A stretch of DNA of 64,000 nucleotides, taken from NCBI RefSeq assembly GCF_031834595.1, contig NZ_CP115541.1:3528501-3592500 (forward strand). Direction: 5' to 3'. A program made the position numbers and the translations under genes. The stretch is from Stenotrophomonas oahuensis. GTDB lineage: Bacteria; Pseudomonadota; Gammaproteobacteria; Xanthomonadales; Xanthomonadaceae. The notes below the pieces were generated by a model. That model saw only the letters and a list, made by a program, of their open reading frames with translations. It was not told the origin of the DNA and did not search any database. How positions within the stretch are numbered: position 1 is the first letter of the stretch; every line of letters begins with the position of its first letter. Positions 17,702-26,937 of this stretch are shown one piece after another.

Positions 17702-18285
17702 GCAACGTCGCCTACTTCGATCATGTCTACGAAAATGACGACCCGTTTGGCTACCGCACGCGCTGGTACGAGGTGCGCAAGCGCGCGTTGTTGCTGGCCA
17801 GCCTGCCTTCGCCACGCTATGAGCGCGGCTGGGAACTGGGCTGTTCAAACGGCGTGTTGACCGCAGAGCTGGCGCACCGCTGTGCGCAGCTGCACGCCAC
17901 CGACCTGAGTGAGGCAGCCATTGCCACCGCGCGCGCGTCGCTGGCCGACCAGGACCACGTCACCCTGGAATGTGCGCAGCACCCGCAGCAGTGGCCGGAA
18001 GGTCGCTTCGATCTGATCGTGTTCAGCGAGATCGGATACTACCTGTCACCCGAACAGATGCGTGACATGGCGGGGCGGCTGTGTGGGAGTCTTTCCTTTG
18101 ATGGTGTGCTGGTCAGTTGCCATTGGCTGCACGCGTTCGATGAGGCGCGCTGCAGTGCAGACTTCGTGCACGCCCAGTTCGACGCGCGGCTGCCTCAGCT
18201 GTTCTGTTACCGCGATGAAGACCTGCTGCTGCAGGGCTGGTCGCGGATGACCACCTCCGTGGCCGCGCGCGAGGGGCTGCGATGA
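17698..18285 (+). CDS. NodS-like SAM-dependent methyltransferase
   Basis: 195 residues. The start ATG overlaps the previous stop (ATGA). The N-terminal YFDHVYENDDPFGYRTRWYE stretch and the SAM motif WELGCSNGVLTAELA are characteristic of the NodS/nodulation-S methyltransferase group. Rhizobial NodS N-methylates the de-acetylated glucosamine of Nod factors. Following a PIG-L deacetylase, an N-methylation of the freed amino sugar is a reasonable inference. Cytoplasmic. Confidence 0.85.
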   Translation: MSNVAYFDHVYENDDPFGYRTRWYEVRKRALLLASLPSPRYERGWELGCSNGVLTAELAHRCAQLHATDLSEAAIATARASLADQDHVTLECAQHPQQWPEGRFDLIVFSEIGYYLSPEQMRDMAGRLCGSLSFDGVLVSCHWLHAFDEARCSADFVHAQFDARLPQLFCYRDEDLLLQGWSRMTTSVAAREGLR

Positions 18286-18983
18286 TCACGGCTATTGTGC
18301 CCGCTCACAACGAGGCGGCGCTGATCGGGTCCTGCCTGCAGTCGCTGCAACAGGCCGCAGGGCACCCTGCGCTTGCGCGGGAAGAAGTGCGCATACTTGT
18401 CGGGCTGGACCGGTGCACCGATGGCACCGAAGCGGTATGCATGCGTTTCGGGGTAGAAACCGTCTTTGTGGACGCCGGCAATGTGGGGGTGGCGCGTGCG
18501 CGCCTTGCTGAAGTGGCCGTGGCGCAGGGGGCGCGATGGATCAGCTGCACCGATGCGGACACCACCGTGCCGCACGACTGGTTCGTGGCGCAGTCGGCCT
18601 GCACAGCGGATGCATTCTGTGGCGTGGTGCAGGTGGAGGACTGGGAGGATTTCAGCCCGGCTGTACGTCGGCGCTTCGCCCGCAGCGAACGCGCGCGCAA
18701 CGGCCACCGGCATGTGCACGGGGCCAACATGGGTTTCAGCGCTGCTGTCTACCTTCGCAGCGGCGGGTTCCAACCACTGACATGTGGAGAGGATGTGGCA
18801 CTGATCGACGCGATTGAGCGCGCAGGCGGCAATGTGGCACGGTTGGGAGCCCCGCGTGTTGTAACCAGTGCACGGAGACAAGCCCGTACTCCGAACGGAT
18901 TCAGCCACTTCCTGAAGTGTCTGGAAACGGGCGTGCCGGATTCCTCCGCTGCCGGGGGCGTCTTGATCCCTGAATGGGCCTGA
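18282..18983 (+). CDS. Family 2 glycosyltransferase
   Basis: 233 residues. The GT-A start ITAIVPAHNEAALIGSCL is followed by a DRCTDGT segment and the metal-binding TDADTTVP. No transmembrane segments are visible, so it is cytoplasmic and not a processive NodC-type synthase. Overlaps the methyltransferase stop by 4 bases (ATGA) and the next gene by 10. The sugar donor and acceptor are unknown; the operon suggests a modified amino-sugar product. Confidence 0.88.
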   Translation: MITAIVPAHNEAALIGSCLQSLQQAAGHPALAREEVRILVGLDRCTDGTEAVCMRFGVETVFVDAGNVGVARARLAEVAVAQGARWISCTDADTTVPHDWFVAQSACTADAFCGVVQVEDWEDFSPAVRRRFARSERARNGHRHVHGANMGFSAAVYLRSGGFQPLTCGEDVALIDAIERAGGNVARLGAPRVVTSARRQARTPNGFSHFLKCLETGVPDSSAAGGVLIPEWA

Positions 18984-19255
18984 CCGTGGCACCGGTCGAT
19001 CTCATCGGTTGGGCAGCGACCTTGGTGCTGGTCGTCACGCTGTGGCGGCAGATCTGGAAACAGTGGCAGGCCGACGGAACAGAAGCCGTTTCGGGCTGGC
19101 TCTTTGTAGGGCAGATCACCGCCTCGCTGCTGTTCATTCTGTACAGCGCACTGCTGAAATCCTGGGTATTCGTGGTCACCAACAGCCTGGTGTTGCTGAC
19201 CGCAGTAGCCGGTCAGATTCTGGCTAAGTTGAAGCAACGAAGAAACACCAGGTGA
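18974..19255 (+). CDS. SemiSWEET/PQ-loop-type small membrane protein
   Basis: 93 residues with three hydrophobic helices (GWAATLVLVVTL, WLFVGQITASLLFILYSALL, WVFVVTNSLVLLTAVAGQIL). This is the single triple-helix bundle of bacterial SemiSWEET transporters, which dimerise to move sugars. The Q of WRQIWKQW falls where the PQ motif is expected, though the Pro is absent. It overlaps the glycosyltransferase gene by 10 bases and is the last gene of the operon, suggesting transport of the precursor or product. A lipid-A-type small membrane partner is an alternative. Confidence 0.7.
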   Translation: MGLTVAPVDLIGWAATLVLVVTLWRQIWKQWQADGTEAVSGWLFVGQITASLLFILYSALLKSWVFVVTNSLVLLTAVAGQILAKLKQRRNTR

Positions 19256-19429
19256 TGTTCAACCTGTGCATCGTATACATCTTGAAGACATTCGTTTTTC
19301 AGCAGGAATACAAGGCTTAACCATGTGATTTGAAGGTCACGCGGACTTCATTTGCAATCGGGAAGAGTGAGTCCACCCAAGACGGGCCATCCGCGAAATA
19401 CATCCGCGAAACAACAGGAGCAGATACAC

Positions 19430-19879
19430 GTGAGCACCCAGTCCAACACCGAGCACACCCTCAACGACCTGATCGAAATCGCCCGCGACGGCAAGGACTT
19501 CTACACCGAAGCCGCCGGCAAGGTGAAGGACGCCGAGCTGTCCGCGCTGTTCACCCGCATCGCTGGCGTCAAGTCTGAAATCGTCACCTCGCTGAGCAGC
19601 ACCGTGGTCGCCACCGGTGGCGAGCCGGCCAAGCACGGCACGATGGTCGGTTCCATGCAGCAGTTCTACGGCAAGGTCCGGGCTACGCTCGGCGACACCC
19701 AGTACGGATATGTGGCCGAGCTGGAAGAATCCGAAGATCGTCTGCTGAAGGCGTTCAAGGACGCCGCCACCGATAACGATCTGACCCCGGCAGCGCGCCA
19801 GGAAATCACCCGCTTCCTGCCGACCGTGCAGGAAACCCATGCGGTGATGCGCGACCGCAAGCACGCCATGAAGCACTAA
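19430..19879 (+). CDS. DUF2383/PA2169-type four-helix-bundle protein
   Basis: 149 residues, all helical. The HTLNDLIEIARDGKDFYTEA N-terminus and the ALFTRIAGVKSEIV region match the ferritin-like PA2169/DUF2383 family. AGGAG lies 9 bases before a GTG start at 19430. A strong terminator follows. Homologues are often stress or stationary-phase induced; the biochemical role is not established. The 174 bases upstream hold no gene and should contain its promoter. Confidence 0.85.
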   Translation: MSTQSNTEHTLNDLIEIARDGKDFYTEAAGKVKDAELSALFTRIAGVKSEIVTSLSSTVVATGGEPAKHGTMVGSMQQFYGKVRATLGDTQYGYVAELEESEDRLLKAFKDAATDNDLTPAARQEITRFLPTVQETHAVMRDRKHAMKH

Positions 19880-19910
19880 ACGCTGCACTAAGTGCTGTTA
19901 GCACTTGAGG

Positions 19911-19943
19911 AATGCCCCGGCCCAGCCGGGGCATTTTCTTTTT
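19911..19943 (+). terminator. Intrinsic terminator
   Basis: The stem AATGCCCCGGC / GCCGGGGCATT followed by TTCTTTTT, 32 bases after the stop of the PA2169-type gene. Confidence 0.9.
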
Positions 19944-19999
19944 CCAACCCCTGCGGCGCAGATGGGGCATACTCGAACGACATCCTTACTGGAACTGCC

Positions 20000-20287
20000 A
20001 TGGAAAGCATGCGCTGGCTGACGCTCCGCCTCGGCCACAACCAGTCCATCGGGCCCAGGCAGCTGCAGGATCTGTGGGCTGCAGCATGTGAGACCAACCA
20101 TTCGTCGGTTACTCGCGAGGCGCTGGATGGCAAGCCGGTTGCCTACGCGCTGCATGCACCGGTTTCTCTGGGTTCGCCCAAACGCGCGGAGTTGCGCATG
20201 CGGCGGCTGCTGGAAGATGCAGGCTACAGGTTTACGCTGGGAACGTTGGACGATCGGCCACCGGTAACGCCCATTCAGCGGCGCTGA
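20000..20287 (+). CDS. Conserved hypothetical protein, 95 aa
   Basis: Small basic protein starting MESMRWLTLRLGHNQSIGPR. No signal peptide or membrane segment, and no family recognised. The frame is open upstream to 19892 across the terminator; the ATG at 20000, preceded by GGAA, is the sensible start. It converges with the exported protein gene on the minus strand, whose stop is 7 bases away. Confidence 0.6.
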   Translation: MESMRWLTLRLGHNQSIGPRQLQDLWAAACETNHSSVTREALDGKPVAYALHAPVSLGSPKRAELRMRRLLEDAGYRFTLGTLDDRPPVTPIQRR

Positions 20288-20294
20288 GCGCCGA

Positions 20295-21122
20295 TCAGCC
20301 GGCCGGGTACACGGCCAGCACATCGCAGCGGTCGCCGATGCCCATGGAGGCGCGCGGCAGGCCGGAGCTGCGGTTGATGAAAGAAAGATCCTCGCCGGTC
20401 GCATCGCCGCCACCTGGAGCGTTGGCCTGCGAGATCATCACCACCACGTCGCCGGGGTTGCCACAGATCAGACTGGTGCCGAAGCCGGAGCGGAACTGGA
20501 TGGCGGGCGAGTGCATCAGGGCGCGGCAGTTGGCTCCCACTTCCACCACATACTCCCTGTTGCCGCCGGAGCGCTTGGGGTTGGTCTGCACGGTGAAGCC
20601 CTTGATGTTGTCACCGTAGCTGCGCACGTGGCGGGTGTCGAAGCAGTACGAGGGGGAGCCACGCAGGGTGCGCTTGGATTCTTTGACGTTGACGGCGGCC
20701 AGGGTGGCGATGCCGCCACGGTCGGCCTGGCGGGCTTCCTCGGCGAAATCCTTGCGGGTCATCTGTTCAACGGAAGCAATGCCGCAGTCCTTGCCATCGG
20801 CTACGACACGTTCCTGGCCGGTGCCGCAGACCCAGCTTTCCTCGGCGAGGATGCGCGGGTTGGGAGAGGCCATCAGGCCGGGGCAGTTCTCTTTGAAGGT
20901 CACCTTCCAGGTGGATTGGTCGGCGGCCCGGAGGGAAATATGGGTGTCGCTGACCTGGTTCATTTCGCGCAGGCCGCGCGCGTCCATGCAGTTCGGGGCC
21001 GGGGCCACGCGATTGGGCGAGTTGGACGGGAGTGGGGTGGTGGCGGTTTCGGCGCTGGCGAGTGGGGTGGCGGCGAGGGCCAGGGCCAGGGCCAGCAGGG
21101 TGGAGAGGCGGGATTTCGTCAT
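20295..21122 (-). CDS. Exported protein with two tandem Cys-containing (DUF6491-like) domains
   Basis: 275 residues. The signal peptide (MTKSRLSTLLALALALAATP then LASA) ends near residue 24. Two repeats of a ~90-residue unit follow. Each has Cys near its start (NCMDARGLREM and YCFDTRHVRSYG), a mid-domain Cys (FKENCPGL, GANCRAL), an [VI]CG motif (WVCGTGQ, LICGNPG) and a final GxxC (KDCGI, GDRCDV). This pattern resembles the small periplasmic DUF6491 proteins common in Xanthomonadaceae. Function unknown. Confidence 0.75.
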   Translation of the reverse strand: MTKSRLSTLLALALALAATPLASAETATTPLPSNSPNRVAPAPNCMDARGLREMNQVSDTHISLRAADQSTWKVTFKENCPGLMASPNPRILAEESWVCGTGQERVVADGKDCGIASVEQMTRKDFAEEARQADRGGIATLAAVNVKESKRTLRGSPSYCFDTRHVRSYGDNIKGFTVQTNPKRSGGNREYVVEVGANCRALMHSPAIQFRSGFGTSLICGNPGDVVVMISQANAPGGGDATGEDLSFINRSSGLPRASMGIGDRCDVLAVYPAG

Positions 21123-21215
21123 TTCGGCACTCCTTTGCTGTACGGGACGGTTTGGAATATAGCACCGGGGGTTTTGGGGGAGGTTACATAAGAGTATTGG
21201 GGCTGCGCTAAGAGC

Positions 21216-21237
21216 AGCCGGGCAAGCCCGGCTCTAC
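21216..21237 (-). repeat. SMAG-type GTAG palindrome
   Basis: Minus-orientation copy (AGCCGGGCAAGCCCGGCT then CTAC) in the divergent gap between the exported-protein gene and the AraC gene. Confidence 0.85.
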
Positions 21238-21367
21238 GAAAGCGCGGCTTCGGCGGGTTGTTGGACGTGCGGGGATCCGAGTCTTCGTTGCACCGGGTTG
21301 GCGGATTGCAGCGGGGCGGCTGCGGGGGCAGACTGGCTGTCCTACCTGGGTTTCGCCACGTTCTTTC

Positions 21368-22117
21368 ATGTCGTCCGCCGCCTTCAACCTGCGCCGTTAT
21401 GGGTCGTCCTCTTCGGTAGACCGGCATGACGTGGCGCAGTGGGTGGTGCCGCTGCAGGGTGAGCTGTCGTTTGAACTGGAAGGGCGGGGCAGTCGGTTGG
21501 ATGTGTTGCAGGGTATTTTCGTGGCCCCGCATGCGGGGCATGCGCAGACGGCGACGGCCCGCGACCGGTTCCTGATTGTCGATTGCCCGGCGGACATGTT
21601 TGACGACCACACGCTGGAGCGCTTGAACGCGCTGCCCACCCTGGCGTTGCCGGCCCCGGTGCGGGCGATGGCGCGGCGGCTGGCGATGTTGCCGGGAGAG
21701 GCGGTGGACGACGCGGTGGTTGAGCGCGAACTGCCGGTGCTGTTGCAGGCGTTTTCGCCGGCGGGCACTGCGACGCGGTTGCAGGCGGTGTGCGCGCGGA
21801 TTGCGCAGGCACCGGGGCAGGATTGGCCGGTGGCGCGGATTGCGGCGGCGGTGGGGGTGAGTGGCAGCCGCCTGCATGCGTTGTTTCAGCAGGCGTTTGA
21901 ACTAAGCCCCCAGGCGTGGCTGAGCGGGTGCCGGTTGCGCTGGTCGCGGGCACAGTTGGTGGAAAGCGACGCTTCGATTGCGGAGATCGCGCAGCGGGCG
22001 GGGTATTCCGAGCAGAGCGCGTTGACCCGCGCGTTGCGGCGGGAATGGGGAATGACGCCGGCGGAGTATCGGCGCGCAAGAGTCTCGGTCAAGAAATCCC
22101 CCCGCCACTCCCCCTAA
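21368..22117 (+). CDS. AraC-family transcriptional regulator
   Basis: 249 residues. An N-terminal cupin-like domain (WVVPLQGELSFELEGRG) is followed by a C-terminal double HTH (VARIAAAVGVSGSRLHALFQ and IAEIAQRAGYSEQSALTRAL) ending GMTPAEYRR. It lies 36 bases upstream of, and in the same direction as, an EamA-family exporter gene, which it probably regulates. Confidence 0.88.
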   Translation: MSSAAFNLRRYGSSSSVDRHDVAQWVVPLQGELSFELEGRGSRLDVLQGIFVAPHAGHAQTATARDRFLIVDCPADMFDDHTLERLNALPTLALPAPVRAMARRLAMLPGEAVDDAVVERELPVLLQAFSPAGTATRLQAVCARIAQAPGQDWPVARIAAAVGVSGSRLHALFQQAFELSPQAWLSGCRLRWSRAQLVESDASIAEIAQRAGYSEQSALTRALRREWGMTPAEYRRARVSVKKSPRHSP

Positions 22118-22153
22118 ACTCCCGGCTCCCCCCACCTGGAGCCCCGTAGTCTG

Positions 22154-23104
22154 ATGAACCGTTCAATGGGCGTTGGCATTGCCAACGGCGTCGCCGCTGG
22201 CGCGCTGTGGGGCGTGGTGTTCCTGGCTCCTGCCGTGCTCAGCCAGTTCAGCGCGGTGCAACTCTCGGCTGGCCGCTACCTGGTGTACGGCCTGATCGCG
22301 ATCATCCTGCTCGCCCCGCGCTGGAAGGAACTGCGCACGCGCATCGGTGCTGCCGAATGGAAGGGGCTGCTCTGGCTCAGCCTCGCCGGCAACCTGGTGT
22401 ATTTCGTGCTGCTCTCCAACGCGGTGCAATGGGCCGGCGGTGCGGCGGCTTCGCTGATCGTGGGACTGATTCCTGTCGTGGTGACCCTGGTGGGCGTGCG
22501 CGAAAAAGGCGCGGTGCCTTTGAAGCAGCTGGCCCCGGCGCTGGCGTTATGTGTTCTGGGCGTGGCGCTGGTCGGCTACGAAGCGTTGCAGGCCGAACAT
22601 GCCGAAGGTTCGGTAGGCCGGCGTCTGCTGGGGCTGCTGTGTGCGTTCGGCGCGCTGTTCTCGTGGGCGCTGTACTCCATCGGCAACAGCCGTTGGCTGG
22701 CCCGGCGGCCGGATCTGTCCGGGCACGACTGGTCGTTGCTGACCGGCGTGGCCACCGGCGGGCTGGCGCTGTTGCTGGTGCCCAGTGCGTTCGTGCTGCC
22801 TTCGGCGACGGTGCATGTGTCGTCGGATTGGGTGTGGTTCTGGGTGATCAGTGCCGGCGTGGCGGTGGTGGCCTCGGTGGTGGGCAATGCCTGCTGGAAC
22901 CGCGCCAGCCAGAACCTGCCGCTGACGCTGACCGGGCAGATGATCGTGTTTGAGACCCTGTTTGCGCTGTTGTACGGGTTCGCGTGGCAACAGCGCTGGC
23001 CGACGCTGATGGAATTGCTGGCGATTGCCTGCCTCGTGTCGGGGGTGCTGCTGTGTGCGCATGCACACCGGCCGCCGCGTGCGGTGGCGGAGCATGTGGG
23101 GTGA
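22154..23104 (+). CDS. DMT superfamily (EamA) transporter
   Basis: 316 residues with about ten hydrophobic helices in two EamA halves (LWGVVFLAPAVLSQFSA early, LTGQMIVFETLFALLYGFAW late). Inner-membrane exporter of small metabolites. It sits directly behind an AraC regulator gene, so probably an inducible efflux system. The ribosome site is poor at this ATG; a second ATG four codons on is possible. Confidence 0.85.
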   Translation: MNRSMGVGIANGVAAGALWGVVFLAPAVLSQFSAVQLSAGRYLVYGLIAIILLAPRWKELRTRIGAAEWKGLLWLSLAGNLVYFVLLSNAVQWAGGAAASLIVGLIPVVVTLVGVREKGAVPLKQLAPALALCVLGVALVGYEALQAEHAEGSVGRRLLGLLCAFGALFSWALYSIGNSRWLARRPDLSGHDWSLLTGVATGGLALLLVPSAFVLPSATVHVSSDWVWFWVISAGVAVVASVVGNACWNRASQNLPLTLTGQMIVFETLFALLYGFAWQQRWPTLMELLAIACLVSGVLLCAHAHRPPRAVAEHVG

Positions 23105-23194
23105 AAGCGTTGTGCGATATGGATGGTCACATTCGTAACGTTTTCAACGACATTGCGTGAAGATGGGTGGCTTTGGATTTTTGCGGCGCAACAC

Positions 23195-23223
23195 TTGACA
23201 AGCTGCCCGGCCGCGTTGTTTTC
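23195..23223 (+). promoter_or_regulatory. Probable thr operon promoter
   Basis: A perfect -35 TTGACA (23195-23200), 17 bases, then a weak -10 (GTTTTC, 23218-23223). The predicted start falls at about 23230, practically at the leader-peptide ATG (23231). Confidence 0.55.
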
Positions 23224-23230
23224 TTGGCGC

Positions 23231-23368
23231 ATGGTCCTGATCGCCGCCACCGCTGCTCTGCTCACCACCGCCCTTATCGGCGGCGCGCAGACGTCTGGTC
23301 GCAGCATCGGCACCACCACCATTACCACCGGTACCACTCGTCCGGTGCGGTCCGTCGTCTTCGCGTAA
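23231..23368 (+). CDS. thrL: Threonine operon leader peptide
   Basis: 45 codons. Codons 28-36 read TTTITTGTT, seven Thr and one Ile in nine, like the regulatory codon run of E. coli thrL. It lies 86 bases upstream of thrA. Ribosome stalling on these codons when charged Thr/Ile tRNA is scarce would control downstream pairing. No Shine-Dalgarno precedes the ATG, and the promoter above would place the mRNA 5' end at or beside it, so the peptide may be translated from a leaderless transcript. The frame is also open from 23123. Confidence 0.78.
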   Translation: MVLIAATAALLTTALIGGAQTSGRSIGTTTITTGTTRPVRSVVFA

Positions 23369-23382
23369 CTTCCGAAAACCAC

Positions 23383-23439
23383 GGCCCCGCACCAGACCAG
23401 GTGGCGGGGAATTCCCTTCAGCCTGGATGACGCGGGGCC
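23383..23439 (+). promoter_or_regulatory. Candidate thr attenuator (mutually exclusive hairpins)
   Basis: CCCCGC at 23385-23390 can pair with GCGGGG at 23404-23409 (with ACC/GGT extending the stem). Alternatively GGCCCCGC at 23383-23390 can pair with GCGGGGCC at 23432-23439, close to the thrA ribosome site (GAGG 23445). There is no U-tract, so control might act on translation or Rho access rather than on an intrinsic terminator. Confidence 0.5.
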
Positions 23440-23454
23440 TCAATCGAGGTCAAC

Positions 23455-25980
23455 ATGTCCATCGCTGCCGCTCCATCTTCTGACGCCGCCGCTGCTTCCG
23501 CGCCGCTTTCGCCGCTGAAAGTCGCCACCGCCACGGTGGTGCACAAGTTCGGCGGCACCTCGGTGGCCGACGCCGAGCGTTACCGCCATGTGGCCCAGTT
23601 GCTACTGGCCCGCGACGAGGCTGTTCAGGTCACCGTGGTCTCAGCGATGAAAGGCGTCACCGACGCGCTGATCGCACTGGCCGAACGCGCCGCCGAAGAT
23701 GCCCCGCAGTGGCGCGATGACTGGCACGCCCTGCGCGCACGCCATCGCGGTGCGGCGGTGGCGCTGCTGGGCGAGCATTCCGGTCCCACGGTGGAATGGC
23801 TGGATGCGCGCTTCGACCACCTGGCTGAAGTGCTGGCGGCACTCGGGGTGATCGGCGGGTTGCCGCCGGAAGTGCTGGACCGCGTGCAGGGTCTGGGCGA
23901 GGTGTATTCGGCGCACCTGCTGGGGTACTACTTCCGCAGCATCGGTCACGACTGCGCGGTGCTGGATGCGCGCGACGTGCTGGTGGTGGACCGCGGTGAA
24001 CTGGGCGTGGACGTGGACTGGGAGCAGAGCGCGCTGCGGCTGGCCGAATGGCGCGAAGCGAATCCGGGGCCGCGCGTGGTGGCCACCGGCTTCGTGGCAC
24101 GCGACCGCCGCGACCGCATCACCACGCTGGGCCGCAACGGCAGCGACTACTCCGGCGCGATCTTCGCGGCGCTGTTCAATGCCGATGAACTGCATATCTG
24201 GACCGACGTGGACGGCGTGCTGTCCGCTGACCCACGCGTGGTGCCCGAAGCGGTGCAGCTGGAAGCGCTGAGCTACGACGAAGCCTGCGAACTGGCGTAC
24301 TTCGGCGCCAAGGTGGTGCATCCGCAGACGATGTCGCCGGCGATCGAGCGCGGCCTGCCGATCATCATCCGCAACACGTTCCAGCCCGATCACCCCGGTA
24401 CCCGCATCACCGGTGAGCGCACCGTGGGCGGCCCGATCAAGGGCCTGACCCTGAGCCCGGACCTGGCCCTGTTGAACCTGGAAGGCACCGGGCTGATCGG
24501 CGTGCCGGGCACTGCCGAGCGCGTATTCGCGGCGCTGCGCAACGCCCACGTGTCCGTGGTGATGATCTCCCAGGGTTCTTCGGAACATTCCATCTGCTGT
24601 GTGGTGCGCCAGGCCGAAGCGGCGGCGGCACGCGCGGCGCTGCTGCAGGCCTTCGCACATGAACTGAGCGTGGGCCAGGTGCAGCGCGTGCAGTTGACCG
24701 GCAACGTCAGCGTGCTGGCGGCGGTGGGCGACGGCATGGCCGGGCAGCCGGGTGTGGCCGCGCGGTTGTTTGAATCGTTGGGTCGCGCGCAGGTGAACAT
24801 TCTGGCGATTGCGCAGGGCTCATCCGAGCGCAACATCTCCGTCGCCGTCGACAGCGGCCAGGCAACCAAGGCATTGCGCGCGGCGCACGCGGGCTTCTGG
24901 CTGTCGCCGCAGACCTTCTCGGTGGGCGTGATCGGGCCGGGCAACGTGGGTGCGGCATTGCTGGATCAGCTGCTGGCCACGCACGGTGGGCTGCTGGCCC
25001 GCGCCAACGTGGACTTGCGGCTGCGCGCGGTGGCCTCGCGCAGCCGCATGCGGCTGGAGCCGCGGGGACTCAGTGGCGACTGGCGCGCCGCGCTGGCCGG
25101 GCAGGGCGAGGCGTCCGATCTGGATAAATTCACCGAGCACCTGCAGTCGGCCCATCTGCCGCATGCGCTGATCATTGATTGCAGCGGCAGTGCCGAAGTG
25201 GCCGAGCGCTATGCCGGCTGGCTGGCGGCCGGCATCCATGTGGTCACCCCGAACAAGCAGGCCGGGGCCGGCCCATTGGCGCGGTACCACGCCATTCGTG
25301 AAGCCGCGGCGACCAGCGGCGCGCGCTTCCGTTATGAGGCCACTGTGGGGGCCGGGCTGCCGGTGATCACCACGCTGCGCGACCTGGTCGACACCGGCGA
25401 TGAGATCCTGGCCATCGACGGTATCTTCTCCGGCACGTTGGCGTGGCTGTTCAACAAGTACGACGGGCAGGCTCCGTTTTCGCAGTTGGTCACCGAAGCG
25501 CGCCGTCTGGGCTATACCGAACCGGACCCGCGCGATGACCTTTCCGGCGTGGACGTTGCGCGCAAGCTGGTGATTCTGGCGCGCGAGGCCGGGCGCGAGT
25601 TGAGCCTGGAACAGGTGCAGGTGGAAAGCCTGGTGCCGGCGTCCCTGCGCGAATCCAGCGTGGCCGATTTCATGGCCGGACTGTCCAGTGTGGATGCCGC
25701 CTTTGCCGAACGGCTGGCGCAGGCAAAGGCGCGTGGCGCGGTGCTGCGTTACGTGGCGCGGTTGTCGAATGAAGGCGCACAGGTCGGGCTGGTGGAACTG
25801 CCGGTCAGCCATGCGTTCGCTAACCTGCGCCTCACCGACAATGTGGTGTCGTTCACCACGCGCCGTTACTGCGACAACCCGCTGGTGGTGCAGGGCCCGG
25901 GCGCAGGCCCGGAAGTGACCGCCGCCGGCGTGTTCGCCGATGTGCTGCGCGTGGCCGCCGGCGAAGGGGCGCGCCTGTGA
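23455..25980 (+). CDS. thrA: Bifunctional aspartokinase I / homoserine dehydrogenase I
   Basis: 841 residues. The N-terminal aspartokinase begins at [17 protein letters not shown] (~28), followed by central ACT regulatory domains ([38 protein letters not shown]). The C-terminal homoserine dehydrogenase starts at [17 protein letters not shown] (~485), with [12 protein letters not shown] and [16 protein letters not shown]. It catalyses the first and third steps from aspartate to threonine. Its stop overlaps the thrB start (GTGA), and it is preceded by a Thr-rich leader. Confidence 0.96.
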   Translation: MSIAAAPSSDAAAASAPLSPLKVATATVVHKFGGTSVADAERYRHVAQLLLARDEAVQVTVVSAMKGVTDALIALAERAAEDAPQWRDDWHALRARHRGAAVALLGEHSGPTVEWLDARFDHLAEVLAALGVIGGLPPEVLDRVQGLGEVYSAHLLGYYFRSIGHDCAVLDARDVLVVDRGELGVDVDWEQSALRLAEWREANPGPRVVATGFVARDRRDRITTLGRNGSDYSGAIFAALFNADELHIWTDVDGVLSADPRVVPEAVQLEALSYDEACELAYFGAKVVHPQTMSPAIERGLPIIIRNTFQPDHPGTRITGERTVGGPIKGLTLSPDLALLNLEGTGLIGVPGTAERVFAALRNAHVSVVMISQGSSEHSICCVVRQAEAAAARAALLQAFAHELSVGQVQRVQLTGNVSVLAAVGDGMAGQPGVAARLFESLGRAQVNILAIAQGSSERNISVAVDSGQATKALRAAHAGFWLSPQTFSVGVIGPGNVGAALLDQLLATHGGLLARANVDLRLRAVASRSRMRLEPRGLSGDWRAALAGQGEASDLDKFTEHLQSAHLPHALIIDCSGSAEVAERYAGWLAAGIHVVTPNKQAGAGPLARYHAIREAAATSGARFRYEATVGAGLPVITTLRDLVDTGDEILAIDGIFSGTLAWLFNKYDGQAPFSQLVTEARRLGYTEPDPRDDLSGVDVARKLVILAREAGRELSLEQVQVESLVPASLRESSVADFMAGLSSVDAAFAERLAQAKARGAVLRYVARLSNEGAQVGLVELPVSHAFANLRLTDNVVSFTTRRYCDNPLVVQGPGAGPEVTAAGVFADVLRVAAGEGARL

Positions 25981-26903
25981 GCGAAAGCGACATTGCGAAG
26001 GCGTTTGCGCCAGCCTCGGTCGGCAACGTGGCGGTGGGCTTCGACATTCTGGGCCACGCCATCACCGGCGTGGGCGACACCGTCACGGTGCGGCGCATCG
26101 CAGAACCCGAGGTGCGCATCGTCGCGATTCGTGGCACCACCGTGGATCTGCCGCTGGAGGCCGCCGCCAACACCGCCGGTGCGGCATTGATTGCACTGCG
26201 TGAGGCATTGGCGCTGTCGTTCGGCTTTGAGATCGAGATCGACAAAGGCATTCCGCTCGGCTCTGGCATGGGCGGTTCGGCCGCGTCCTGCGTAGCGGCA
26301 CTGGTGGCGGCGAATGCGCTGCTGGACGAACCCTTGTCGCGCGAAGCGCTGTATCCCTTCGCGCTGACCGGTGAAGCAGTGGCCAGCGGCGGCCGGCATG
26401 GCGACAACCTGGGGCCGATGCTGCTGGGTGGGCTGGTGCTGAGCACCGCAGACCAGCTGGTGAAGCTGCCAGTGCCAGAGGCGTGGCACAGCCTGCTGGT
26501 GCATCCGGATGCGGTGCTGGAAACGCGCCGCGCACGTGCCGCCCTGCAGGGGCATTACGCGTTGTCCGAATTCGTGGCGCAGAGCGCCAATCTGGCGCTG
26601 GTGATCAGCGGCTGTTACAGCGGGGACGGCGCGCGGGTGCGGGCAGGGTTGCGTGACGTGCTGGTGGAGCCGCGCCGTGCCGCGTTGATCGTCGGCTTTG
26701 AAGCCGCTCGCGATGCGGCGCTGGCGGCCGGTGCGATGGGGTCCAGCATTTCCGGTGCCGGGCCCAGCGTGTTTGCCTGGTTCGAGCAGCGCGAAGCGGC
26801 GGAAGCCGCTCGCGCCTCGGTGCAGCAGGCATTTGCCGACGCCGGATTCGACAGCCAGGCGTGGGTATCGCCGTTGAACGCGCCGGCGGCGCATCTGCTG
26901 TGA
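25977..26903 (+). CDS. thrB: Homoserine kinase
   Basis: 308 residues, GHMP kinase fold: [14 protein letters not shown] near the N-terminus, the ATP loop [17 protein letters not shown] (~93) and a C-terminal [14 protein letters not shown]. Phosphorylates homoserine. The GTG start overlaps the thrA stop by four bases, implying translational coupling. Confidence 0.96.
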   Translation: MSESDIAKAFAPASVGNVAVGFDILGHAITGVGDTVTVRRIAEPEVRIVAIRGTTVDLPLEAAANTAGAALIALREALALSFGFEIEIDKGIPLGSGMGGSAASCVAALVAANALLDEPLSREALYPFALTGEAVASGGRHGDNLGPMLLGGLVLSTADQLVKLPVPEAWHSLLVHPDAVLETRRARAALQGHYALSEFVAQSANLALVISGCYSGDGARVRAGLRDVLVEPRRAALIVGFEAARDAALAAGAMGSSISGAGPSVFAWFEQREAAEAARASVQQAFADAGFDSQAWVSPLNAPAAHLL

Positions 26904-26937
26904 GCACGGGTTCGTCTTTCTACTTTCAGGACTTTTC

